Numbered from the stretch's first letter, positions 1 through 6,101 are shown. The stretch is 6,841 bases of DNA from Legionella genomosp. 1 (GCA_945862275.1 CAMAYA010000067.1:1-6841); one strand, 5' to 3'. Numbers and translations are program-made. The notes: generated from the sequence alone by a model not told the origin.

Positions 1-2
1 TT

Positions 3-122
3 GTCGAAGGCCTCAATAATTTAATCAAAGTGGCTAAAAGGCGTTGCTATGGAATCCTTAAAACAGAGACTCTTTTTCAACGATTGTTTCTAGATCTGCA
101 GGGGTTCGAAATTTACGCATAG
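3..122 (+). CDS. ISL3-family transposase, C-terminal fragment (5' end outside window)
   Basis: The frame opening at position 3 reads 39 residues from VEGLNNLIKVAKRRCYG to a TAG stop at 120-122. The pattern EG-x-NN-x-IK, then KRRCYG, then an LFQRLFLDL-like end is the characteristic C-terminus of ISL3-family (IS204/IS1001/IS1096/IS1165) transposases, as I recall the family. In these DDE enzymes the glutamate of the EGxN motif is thought to be the third catalytic acid, and it is residue 2 of this fragment. The gene runs off the left edge, so I cannot tell whether the upstream part is intact. The stop falls close to a sequence resembling the element's terminal repeat, as expected for the right end of an insertion sequence. 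The family call is fairly secure; activity is unknown. Confidence 0.8.
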   Translation, partial: VEGLNNLIKVAKRRCYGILKTETLFQRLFLDLQGFEIYA

Positions 123-127
123 GGGAT

Positions 128-149
128 CCACTAGAAAGGGAAAAGAGCC
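128..149 (+). repeat. Probable right terminal inverted repeat of the ISL3-type element
   Basis: Six bases after the transposase stop comes CCACTAGAAAGGGAAAAGAGCC. Read inward from the element's end it begins GGCTCTTTTCCC, which resembles ISL3-family termini (GGCTCTT-type ends, from memory). ISL3 elements usually make an 8-base target duplication, so ATATTAAC at 150-157 could be one copy. The left end of the element is outside the window, so neither the partner repeat nor the duplication can be confirmed. Confidence 0.6.
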
Positions 150-233
150 ATATTAACGAATGGTTGAGAAAGATTTGAGAAGAAGAATTCGATGTTATTT
201 CAATAATAATCAATGTGTTACGTATCAATTTGA

Positions 234-267
234 ACCATTGAGAACAGTTAAGAAGTTGCTCAATGGT
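234..267 (-). repeat. Perfect 9-bp hairpin running into the tRNA-Leu 3' end
   Basis: ACCATTGAG (234-242) and CTCAATGGT (259-267) are perfect inverted copies separated by 16 bases. On the leftward strand the first arm consists of the tRNA discriminator base, the encoded CCA and five flanking bases. The second arm lies just downstream. No T-run follows it in the leftward direction, so it is not a canonical intrinsic terminator. It could structure the tRNA precursor's 3' trailer or be a relic of a repeat. Confidence 0.55.
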
Positions 268-350
268 ACCGAGAAGAGGACTCGAACCTCCACGGGGTTA
301 CCCCCACTAGCACCTGAAGCTAGCGTGTCTACCAATTCCACCACCTCGGC
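264..350 (-). tRNA. tRNA-Leu, anticodon CAG
   Basis: This is an 87-base leftward tRNA, counted with the encoded CCA (264-266). On its own strand it begins GCCGAGGTGGTGGAATTGG, which has the D-arm typical of leucine tRNAs. The anticodon stem CTAGC/GCTAG encloses the loop TTCAGGT, giving anticodon CAG (314-316), which reads CUG codons. A long variable arm (GGGGGTAACCCC region) marks it as class II. The T-arm contains GGTTCGAGTCC. The acceptor stem pairs GCCGAGG with TCTCGGT, with G-U pairs at both ends, and the discriminator base is A, as expected for leucine. It lies 55 bases downstream of fumC on the same strand and has its own promoter. Confidence 0.97.
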
Positions 351-353
351 AAT

Positions 354-381
354 CGGTGCTAAAGTACGCAAATTAGCACCG
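354..381. repeat. Perfect 9-bp inverted repeat across the tRNA-Leu promoter
   Basis: CGGTGCTAA (354-362) and TTAGCACCG (373-381) are perfect inverted copies separated by 10 bases. They lie between the fumC stop and the 5' end of the tRNA. One arm covers the discriminator and part of the -10 of the predicted tRNA promoter, and the other lies in the spacer next to the -35. The arms are centred 19 bases apart, near two helical turns, so a dimeric protein site is possible. If transcribed from fumC, the repeat would form a hairpin, but no T-run follows it, so it is a poor candidate for an intrinsic terminator. Confidence 0.55.
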
Positions 382-389
382 TCTGTCAA
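361..389 (-). promoter_or_regulatory. Promoter of tRNA-Leu
   Basis: On the leftward strand a perfect -35 TTGACA (384-389) is followed, after exactly 17 bases, by the -10-like TACTTT (361-366, four of six matches). The mature tRNA begins 10 bases beyond the -10. Transcription would therefore start about 3-4 bases before the tRNA, a short leader typical of stable RNA genes. The stretch after the -10 (AGCACCG) is GC-rich, as in stringently controlled stable-RNA promoters. That regulation is inferred from the composition. Confidence 0.7.
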
Positions 390-405
390 CGATTATTTTT
401 TCATT

Positions 406-1797
406 TTAACCGGGCTGCGTCATTTTTTCAGGGCGTACATAGTCTATAAATTGCTCGGCAGTTAAATAGCCCAACTTCACAGCTGCGTCTTGCAATGATG
501 TGTCTTCTTGATGTGCCGTTTTAGCAATTTTTGCCGCTTTGTCGTAGCCAATGTGTTGATTCAGTGCGGTCACCAACATCAATGAATTCTGGAGATAGTC
601 GTCAATCACCGCGCGATTGGCAGCCAAGCCTTCTACACAGAATGCTTGAAATGAACGGCACGTATCAGCCAATAAATTCAGTGAGTTCAATACATTGAAA
701 ATAATAACGGGCTTGAATACATTCAATTCAAAATTGCCTTGACTGTCGGCGATGGCAACAGCAGTGTCATTGCCCATGACCTGCGCGCACACCATGGTCA
801 TGGCTTCTGCTTGGGTAGGGTTCACTTTGCCGGGCATGATGGAAGAGCCAGGTTCATTTTCAGGCAAAATCAACTCGCCAATTCCGCATCGAGGGCCTGA
901 TCCTAACCAACGCAAGTCATTGGCGATTTTCATGAGGGCGCAGGCGAGTGTTTTTAAGACGCTGTGTGCCATTACCAATGGTTCGTGGGCTGCCAGCGCT
1001 GCAAATTTATTGGGCGCGGTTACAAACGGCAAACGTGTGATTTGGGCAATATGGGCGGCTGATTTCTCTGCGAATTGGGGGTGTGTGTTTAATCCAGTGC
1101 CTACTGCCGTGCCGCCTAACGCGAGTTCGTATAATTCGGGCAATACTTGTTCCATGCGCATGAGGCAGGCGTCTAATTGCGCAACATAACCTGAAAATTC
1201 TTGGCCTAATGTCAGTGGGACTGCATCTTGTAAATGCGTGCGGCCGATTTTAACGATATCCTTGAATGCATGCATCTTGGCGGCTATGCCATCGCGCAGG
1301 GTGCGCACGGATGGAATTAACACCTGCTGAAAGGCGAGGGCTGCGGCAATGTGCATGGCGGTAGGGAAAGTATCGTTTGAAGATTGCGACATGTTGACGT
1401 CATCGTTGGGATGAATGGGGGATTTGCTGCCCAGAACGCCGCCGGCTAACGCAATGGCGCGGTTGGCGATCACCTCATTCGCATTCATATTGGATTGTGT
1501 GCCGCTGCCCGTTTGCCAGACATGCAATGGAAAATGCGCATCCAAGATACCCGCACGGACCTCGTCTGCAGCTTGACAGATTAAGTCGGCTTTGTCTTGT
1601 GACAGCTTACCCAGTTCAAGATTGGTGAGGGCGGCCGCTTTTTTTAATATTCCAAAGGCATGTGTGACTTCGCGTGGCATGATGTCGTGACCAATATTAA
1701 AATGGTGTAGGGATCGCTCGGTTTGGGCGCCCCAATATTTGTCGGCGGCCACCGGTATTTCGCCCATGCTGTCTGATTCTATTCGTGTTTGATTCAT
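406..1797 (-). CDS. fumC: Fumarate hydratase, class II
   Basis: This is a 463-residue protein, close to the 467 of E. coli FumC. It reversibly hydrates fumarate to L-malate in the TCA cycle, in the cytoplasm, as an iron-independent homotetramer. Visible motifs are GSGTQSNMN (97-105), HPNDDVNMSQSSND (129-142, the B-site region with H129, N131 and D132), GRTHLQDA (185-192, with the catalytic His188) and the signature GSSIMPGKVNP (317-327, with the active-site serine at 318). These positions match the E. coli numbering, which supports the start at 1797 (MNQTRIESDSMGEIP). The open frame extends upstream to 2022, but that extension crosses the promoter region and part of rsmE and is not conserved FumC sequence. 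The ribosome binding site is weak. The gene is divergent from rsmE and followed by tRNA-Leu. Confidence 0.97.
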   Translation of the reverse strand: MNQTRIESDSMGEIPVAADKYWGAQTERSLHHFNIGHDIMPREVTHAFGILKKAAALTNLELGKLSQDKADLICQAADEVRAGILDAHFPLHVWQTGSGTQSNMNANEVIANRAIALAGGVLGSKSPIHPNDDVNMSQSSNDTFPTAMHIAAALAFQQVLIPSVRTLRDGIAAKMHAFKDIVKIGRTHLQDAVPLTLGQEFSGYVAQLDACLMRMEQVLPELYELALGGTAVGTGLNTHPQFAEKSAAHIAQITRLPFVTAPNKFAALAAHEPLVMAHSVLKTLACALMKIANDLRWLGSGPRCGIGELILPENEPGSSIMPGKVNPTQAEAMTMVCAQVMGNDTAVAIADSQGNFELNVFKPVIIFNVLNSLNLLADTCRSFQAFCVEGLAANRAVIDDYLQNSLMLVTALNQHIGYDKAAKIAKTAHQEDTSLQDAAVKLGYLTAEQFIDYVRPEKMTQPG

Positions 1798-1852
1798 GTT
1801 GGATTGGCTCAATGGTAGTTTGAAAGGGAATATTTTAACACGATCCAAAGGC

Positions 1853-1858
1853 ATTATA
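1853..1858 (-). promoter_or_regulatory. Putative -10 box for fumC
   Basis: On the leftward strand this is a consensus TATAAT, 55 bases before the fumC start codon. The hexamer 17 bases upstream (ATATTA, 1876-1881) is a poor -35, so the promoter may be weak or activator-dependent. The -10 box, its position and the divergent arrangement are the only support. Confidence 0.45.
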
Positions 1859-1860
1859 GG

Positions 1861-1866
1861 TATAAT
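1861..1866 (+). promoter_or_regulatory. Putative -10 box for rsmE
   Basis: A consensus TATAAT lies 32 bases before the rsmE TTG start, which would give a leader of about 25 bases. No good -35 sits at 16-18 bases; the nearest TTAACA (1835-1840) is 20 bases away. It lies only two bases from the oppositely oriented fumC -10 box. Confidence 0.45.
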
Positions 1867-1887
1867 ACGCTGTATTAATATTTCAAT

Positions 1888-1892
1888 GAGGG
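1888..1892 (+). promoter_or_regulatory. Ribosome binding site supporting the TTG start of rsmE
   Basis: GAGGG lies six bases before the TTG at 1899. The ATG at 1887 is in another frame that soon meets a stop. The spacing, and the RsmE-like N-terminus that begins at the TTG, both favour TTG as the true start. Confidence 0.7.
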
Positions 1893-1898
1893 CGGCTT

Positions 1899-2627
1899 TT
1901 GCGAACCATTCGGATATATCAGGCAGGGCATTATGACGTAGGTGATGTAATTGAGTTATCCGCAACAGCCAGCCAACACGTGGGTGTTGTGTTGCGGATG
2001 CAGCCTGCCGATTCATTAACATTATTTTGTGGTGACAACCGCGAGTTTTTGGCCCACATCACAAATGTGCATAAAAAGAAGGTATCTGTGCGGATTGCTG
2101 AGGTGGCAAATGTCTGTCGTGAATCCCTTCGCCAGATTCATCTCGCACAAGCGCTCTCCAAAGGCGATCGGATGGAGTGGGTTATCCAAAAAGCAGTTGA
2201 ATTAGGCGTAACCAGCATTACGCCTTTGTTCACAGCGCATTGTGTGGTGAAGCTGGATGCTGAACGGCTTGCAAAAAAACAGGCCCAATGGCAAGCCATC
2301 GCGATTGCCGCATGTGAACAATCCGGGCGAAATCAAGTGCCAACCGTGCATTCAGCGTGTTCGTACGCCGCCTATTTAAACACTAGTTCAGCCGCCACCA
2401 AATGGATTCTTCATCCTTCTTCAGAAAAATCGTGGCGCGACCATGCGTTCACTGCGGGTGATATTGCCTTGCTCATTGGGCCTGAAGGTGGGTTGAGTGA
2501 GGATGAAATCAGCCAGGCAAAGTCGCATGATTTTATGTCTCTGTGTTTAGGCCCGCGGGTTTTGCGCACAGAAACGGCAGCGATTGCGGCGTTAAGTGTG
2601 TTGCAAGCCGTTGCGGGTGATCTATAA
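1899..2627 (+). CDS. rsmE: 16S rRNA (uracil-1498-N3)-methyltransferase
   Basis: This 242-residue protein has the usual length of the RsmE family, which methylates U1498 of 16S rRNA in the small ribosomal subunit using S-adenosylmethionine. The N-terminal part (about 1-70) fits the PUA-like RNA-binding domain. The C-terminal part is a SPOUT methyltransferase domain with a trefoil-knot cofactor site. Family motifs are LSKGDRMEWVIQKAVELG (86-103), ACEQSGR (138-144), IGPEGGLSEDE (193-203) and LGPRVLRTETA (217-227). Translation starts at a TTG codon preceded by GAGGG. Starting there gives the family-typical MRxxRxY-like opening. The gene is divergent from fumC, and trx follows 36 bases later. Confidence 0.95.
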   Translation: MRTIRIYQAGHYDVGDVIELSATASQHVGVVLRMQPADSLTLFCGDNREFLAHITNVHKKKVSVRIAEVANVCRESLRQIHLAQALSKGDRMEWVIQKAVELGVTSITPLFTAHCVVKLDAERLAKKQAQWQAIAIAACEQSGRNQVPTVHSACSYAAYLNTSSAATKWILHPSSEKSWRDHAFTAGDIALLIGPEGGLSEDEISQAKSHDFMSLCLGPRVLRTETAAIAALSVLQAVAGDL

Positions 2628-2628
2628 T
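2601..2628 (+). promoter_or_regulatory. Promoter of the thioredoxin gene, overlapping the end of rsmE
   Basis: TTGCAA (2601-2606, four of six matches to TTGACA) is followed after 16 bases by a consensus TATAAT (2623-2628). The -10 box contains the rsmE TAA stop (2625-2627). Transcription would begin near 2635, giving a short leader with AGAGGA (2651-2656) seven bases before the trx ATG. The trx gene can therefore be expressed independently of rsmE. Confidence 0.65.
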
Positions 2629-2663
2629 AGCGTTTATATTTTTAATAAACAGAGGACTTACCT

Positions 2664-2990
2664 ATGAGTACGCATACAAAAGTGGTGACAGACGCAAGCT
2701 TTGAATATGATGTTTTGAATGCAGGCAAGCCTGTTTTGGTTGATTTTTGGGCCGAATGGTGCGGTCCATGCCGTGCACTTACGCCTGTTTTTAACGAGGT
2801 TGCTGCAAGTCACGCGGATTCCGTTATTTTTGCTAAAATTAATATCGATGAAAACCCACAAACCCCTTCAAAATATGGCGTGATGAGCATTCCAACGTTG
2901 ATTTTGTTTAAAAACGGATTGGTGGAAGCGACTAAAATGGGCTTGATGACGAAGTCAGAACTCAGTGCATTTGTCGACGGGAATATCTAA
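2664..2990 (+). CDS. trxA: Thioredoxin
   Basis: This 108-residue protein is a single thioredoxin domain, the same length as E. coli TrxA, and is a cytoplasmic dithiol-disulfide reductant normally recycled by thioredoxin reductase. The active site WCGPC is at 32-36 within VDFWAEWCGPCRA. The buried Asp27, Lys58 and cis-proline 77 (SIPT, 75-78) correspond to E. coli D26, K57 and P76. FKNG at 82-85 and the late glycine at 93 are also conserved. There is no signal peptide or membrane segment. A good ribosome site, AGAGGA, precedes the ATG. The gene is not beside rho as in E. coli, so it could be a second thioredoxin paralogue rather than the main trxA. The stop codon is shared with the A-run that forms the opposing operon's terminator T-tract. 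Confidence 0.93.
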   Translation: MSTHTKVVTDASFEYDVLNAGKPVLVDFWAEWCGPCRALTPVFNEVAASHADSVIFAKINIDENPQTPSKYGVMSIPTLILFKNGLVEATKMGLMTKSELSAFVDGNI

Positions 2991-3029
2991 AAAATCCACC
3001 CTATGCGGTCCACATGACCACATAGGGTG
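2989..3029 (-). terminator. Intrinsic terminator of the polysaccharide operon
   Basis: CACCCTATG (2997-3005) and CATAGGGTG (3021-3029) form a perfect 9-bp stem. Inside it, after one mismatch, GGTC/GACC adds four pairs around a five-base loop. On the leftward strand GA and then six Ts (2989-2994) follow, a good intrinsic terminator 16 bases beyond the wzy stop. On the rightward strand no T-run follows directly, so trx termination there would be weaker, though the same hairpin could still help. Confidence 0.85.
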
Positions 3030-3044
3030 ATGGTTATGAAATGG

Positions 3045-4379
3045 CTAGCACGTTTTTTTTAGACCAGTCACTACCAAGGCCTGTTTCCCCAATTGAAATG
3101 CCATGGCATGGTGTGCTAGATAAAAGACACAAAACCAGGCAAACACCATCAATGAATTGGAAAACCCAAACGGAGGAGATGCAAAGCTGATGAAGATGGA
3201 GTAGGTCCAAAATACATAGAAGCCACCGGTGATTAATTGGGGGTTGTGTTTGAAACGCGCCCAGGAATAACCGGCCATGAACCCCCAAACCAGTGTGGCC
3301 AATAGGCTGAAATACCCATAATCAATGAATAAAGCGCCCCATGCGCCCGTAAAATAGCCATAGATATTGGCGTGCAATAACATATCGTAGTTTTCTTTTA
3401 GCATGCGCGCACCGTCTGGGATATGCCGTAGTGCTGCTGCAATCAAATCAACATGATAGCTGCCGTAAAGAACAGGAATGTCTGCTGGTGTCTGGAGGAT
3501 TTTTTCGGTGACAGAGATGCTTTGCGTCAGGTAAAAAACGGGGCCTAATACAGACATCGTGAATCCCGGCGTGTTGAGCCACTGGCTTGTCGCCAATAAA
3601 TAATCTTTAGGCGTGGCCCCCCACACGTTTGCTGCATGCTGTAAGCTTTGAGTGGTGTTGCGCTCAGATTCTGCGGCACGTACGGTCCAAATGATGCTGC
3701 TATACCCGACAAAAGCAACCAGGAGCAAGGCCGCTCCTAGCCTCAGAATGAGGGATTTTGGCATCCACGGCATGCCTAACCGGATTCGTGCATAACAAGA
3801 AATAATCATGAATAAAAGCAACAGCAGGATTGGACTTCGGCCGCCTGAAAGAATGGCGGCACTAAACATAGTGGCGACAAATAGAAACAGGAGGAGCCGT
3901 GTCACAGGAGACAGGCGCTCATAGCGGAGAAGGCCCGCAACCAAACCAACAAAGCCTGCCGGGTAAATTAAAAAGGCAATGATAGACAGGAGCCCACTCT
4001 GCATTTCTCCACCATGAAGCAGGCTCTGAGCCTTCATTGTTCGATAAGCCGCAGCTGAAGACAAGTGGATGCTTTGAATGACAATCCAGTTGTTGTACAG
4101 ACTCAATACACAACCTGACACGCCGATGAATAGTATCAAGCCAATCAATGCATTTGCGTGGCTTTCCTCGCCAGAATGGTCAATGGGACAAGGATTTTGA
4201 CACAATAAAAAATACGCGATCAAACTACCCGTTATGAACAGCACAATATGGGTTAGCTGGAACAGTCCGCCGGCAAAGGTGAGGGATGGCGTCAATGAAA
4301 CGGGGCCCAAAAAATACATCAATAGAATAAAGCTCCAAAATAAACCCATTACCCATGCTGGATGGATTGGCTTTTTCAT
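3045..4379 (-). CDS. wzy: Wzy-type O-antigen/oligosaccharide repeat-unit polymerase
   Basis: This 444-residue, very hydrophobic inner-membrane protein has about ten likely membrane spans (roughly 8-28, 35-60, 77-97, 129-151, 161-178, 181-198, 211-231, 346-374, 382-402 and 406-430). A large loop lies at about 232-340, presumably periplasmic. This is the architecture of Wzy polymerases, which join lipid-linked repeat units in the periplasm. LSGGRSP (177-183) and the NIYGYFTGAWGALFIDYG stretch (338-355) resemble conserved segments of the oligosaccharide repeat-unit polymerase family. Wzy proteins diverge widely in sequence, so the call rests on topology, these segments and the neighbouring wzx and sugar genes. 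The start at 4379 (MKKPIHP) overlaps the upstream stop as ATGA, implying translational coupling; a longer frame to 4436 has no support. A WaaL-type ligase is the main alternative. It is the last gene of the operon. Confidence 0.8.
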   Translation of the reverse strand: MKKPIHPAWVMGLFWSFILLMYFLGPVSLTPSLTFAGGLFQLTHIVLFITGSLIAYFLLCQNPCPIDHSGEESHANALIGLILFIGVSGCVLSLYNNWIVIQSIHLSSAAAYRTMKAQSLLHGGEMQSGLLSIIAFLIYPAGFVGLVAGLLRYERLSPVTRLLLFLFVATMFSAAILSGGRSPILLLLLFMIISCYARIRLGMPWMPKSLILRLGAALLLVAFVGYSSIIWTVRAAESERNTTQSLQHAANVWGATPKDYLLATSQWLNTPGFTMSVLGPVFYLTQSISVTEKILQTPADIPVLYGSYHVDLIAAALRHIPDGARMLKENYDMLLHANIYGYFTGAWGALFIDYGYFSLLATLVWGFMAGYSWARFKHNPQLITGGFYVFWTYSIFISFASPPFGFSNSLMVFAWFCVFYLAHHAMAFQLGKQALVVTGLKKTC

Positions 4380-5341
4380 ACTGGACGGCTGAACAGTGCC
4401 TGCATTTGCTCTTCTAAGGAGTAGGGTGGCTCCCATCCCAGTAGCGTTTGGGCTTTGTTGGATTGTATTTCTAAATTACCCAGCAGTTGGCCGGCTAATT
4501 TTGATTGGCCAATCAACTTGAATGCCCACGCTAGGAGTGGATGTGGAATGCGTAGGAGCATGCTCTTTTTTTCCATGGCTGACGCAATGCATTGCAACAT
4601 TTGCGTGGTGGTTAATACCTCTTTATCGGCAATAAGAAATGTTTCATCGATGAGGTGTTCGGATTCGATGCAGGTCAGGATAAAATCAACCATATTGCTC
4701 AGCCCAATAAACTGACGTCTGTTGTGAATGGCACCAAATGGCAGGGGACGCTGTCGATGGACTACGTCGATTAATCGGGCAAAATTACCTTTGACACCAA
4801 GCCCGTAAATAACGGGCGGTCGAATAATGATGCGATCCATGGCCGTCGGTAACGCGAGCAAACCTTGTTCAGCCTCCCATTTGGTTTCTGCATAGGGCGA
4901 TTGTGGATTGGGAGTGGAGTCATCCGTGAAGGGTGTGTTACCACTATTATTGCCGAGCACTCCAATGCTGCTGAGGAAAATAAAGCGTTTGACGCCATGA
5001 AGGTGCGCCGCGTGCGCAAGGTGTTCAGTGGCACACGTATTGATTTGACGGTATGTACTCAAGGGATCACGGCTGGTTTCTCCCAAAATATGCGCGCGCG
5101 CGGCGCAGTGAATCACCGTGTCACATGCATGCAAGGCATCGTCCCAATGGGTTCTGTCGTTTAATTCGCCTAAATTGAAGACCGTTGGTTTGTTGGCATG
5201 CGGCAAGTCCCGTATGCGGGCCGCGGCGGATTCAGAACGAACTGTCGCTCGAACATGGTATCCCTTCTTGCATAATGATTGAACCAGCGCGTGACCGACA
5301 AAACCACTGGCGCCAGTGACCAGTATTGTTTTTTTAGACAT
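4376..5341 (-). CDS. NAD-dependent sugar-nucleotide epimerase/reductase, WbpV-like
   Basis: This 321-residue extended short-chain dehydrogenase acts on a nucleotide sugar in the cytoplasm. The N-terminal Rossmann motif GASGFVG is at 10-16, the catalytic serine region SSIG at 124-127, and the YAETK pair (Tyr150, Lys154) follows. RPPVIYGLGVKGNF (174-187) and PLPFGAIHNRRQFI (199-212) resemble the subfamily that includes WbpV. As I recall, WbpV reduces the 4-keto intermediate to UDP-N-acetylquinovosamine in Pseudomonas O-antigen synthesis. Members are often labelled simply UDP-glucose 4-epimerase, so a 4-epimerase role cannot be excluded. The first eight bases overlap the end of the upstream glycosyltransferase gene, and its stop overlaps the wzy start. 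A purine-rich AAGGG precedes the ATG. The fold is certain; the exact substrate is inferred. Confidence 0.85.
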   Translation of the reverse strand: MSKKTILVTGASGFVGHALVQSLCKKGYHVRATVRSESAAARIRDLPHANKPTVFNLGELNDRTHWDDALHACDTVIHCAARAHILGETSRDPLSTYRQINTCATEHLAHAAHLHGVKRFIFLSSIGVLGNNSGNTPFTDDSTPNPQSPYAETKWEAEQGLLALPTAMDRIIIRPPVIYGLGVKGNFARLIDVVHRQRPLPFGAIHNRRQFIGLSNMVDFILTCIESEHLIDETFLIADKEVLTTTQMLQCIASAMEKKSMLLRIPHPLLAWAFKLIGQSKLAGQLLGNLEIQSNKAQTLLGWEPPYSLEEQMQALFSRPV

Positions 5342-6101
5342 ACTGGCCCTTGTTTAAATACTGCTGAACCCGGGTTGCCAATTTATTGCAGAGGAGTGTA
5401 GTGGGAGAATAGGGGCACTGGTGCTTTTTTAATATCCGCATGATTTCTTTATTTTGATTCACAATATTTTTGAGTGATTTATTGGTGGCCCCACCTAAGC
5501 GCATTTTGATCATGACGTCTGGGATATAGGACGTCTTGATGCCATGTGAAAACAGCAGGCGCAACAGCACGTCATAGTCGGCGGCTAATTTATAGTCGGT
5601 ATTAAACAACATGCCGTGCTGATCATGAACGCGTTTTTTGACGTAAAAAGTAGGATGAGCGGGCACCCAGCCTTTTGCAAAAAGATGGGATGCGTATGCG
5701 GATGATTTCCAATACCGGGCTACTTGGTTGATGTTGTTGTGATTCACATAGACCAAATCGCCATAACAGGCGTCGACCGATTCATCGGCGAGCGCTTGGT
5801 TGACATGGCTTAATGCCAAATGATCGGCAAACAAGTCGTCTGAATTGAGCAATCCAATGACATCGCCGGTGGCCTTGGAAATGCCTTTGTTCATGGCATC
5901 ATAGAGCCCCTTGTCGGGTTCTGACATGAGGTAGGCGATGTGTTGCCTGTTTTGCTCCAGGATCTCAAGGGTACCGTCGGTTGAGCCACCATCAATGACA
6001 ATGTGTTCAATGTCCTGATGCGTTTGCATTTGGATGGTTCGAAGGGTGTCACGGATCGTGGCAGCACTGTTATAACACGCGGTAACAATGGATATTTTCA
6101 T
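5334..6101 (-). CDS. Family 2 glycosyltransferase
   Basis: This is a 255-residue GT-A fold glycosyltransferase of family GT2, cytoplasmic or membrane-associated and without a transmembrane span. Such enzymes transfer a sugar from a nucleotide donor to the growing lipid-linked repeat unit. The N-terminus SIVTACYNS (4-12) opens the nucleotide-binding domain. DGGSTDGT (37-44), SEPDKGLYDAMNKG (60-73) and the DXD-type metal site LNSDD (85-89) follow. Later come HPTFYVKK (149-156), ADYDVLLRL (174-182), which probably holds the catalytic-base region, and MRLGGAT (200-206). These features resemble WcaE-type colanic acid transferases, but donor and acceptor cannot be deduced. A clear ribosome site, TTGAGG, precedes the ATG and overlaps the stop of the flippase gene seven bases upstream. 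The end overlaps the next gene by eight bases. Confidence 0.93.
   Translation of the reverse strand: MKISIVTACYNSAATIRDTLRTIQMQTHQDIEHIVIDGGSTDGTLEILEQNRQHIAYLMSEPDKGLYDAMNKGISKATGDVIGLLNSDDLFADHLALSHVNQALADESVDACYGDLVYVNHNNINQVARYWKSSAYASHLFAKGWVPAHPTFYVKKRVHDQHGMLFNTDYKLAADYDVLLRLLFSHGIKTSYIPDVMIKMRLGGATNKSLKNIVNQNKEIMRILKKHQCPYSPTTLLCNKLATRVQQYLNKGQYV

Noticed and set aside
185..232. Possible promoter or small RNA in the AT-rich spacer next to the insertion sequence
   Set aside because: Only weak TTGATA/TATTGA-like hexamers are visible and no structured RNA or terminator accompanies them; AT-richness alone explains the matches.
160..465. Rightward open frame of 101 codons
   Set aside because: It runs antisense through the tRNA-Leu gene, its promoter and the end of fumC, with no ribosome site and no recognisable protein features.
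752..1189. Rightward open frame antisense to fumC
   Set aside because: It is a shadow of the fumC reading frame, with no ribosome site or domain.
1798..2022. N-terminal extension of fumC
   Set aside because: The frame stays open but overlaps rsmE and both -10 boxes, and FumC homologues begin near the MNQTR start. The conserved active-site numbering also fits the shorter start.
4771..5164. Open frames on both strands within the WbpV-like gene
   Set aside because: They are out-of-frame shadows of a clearly conserved SDR gene.
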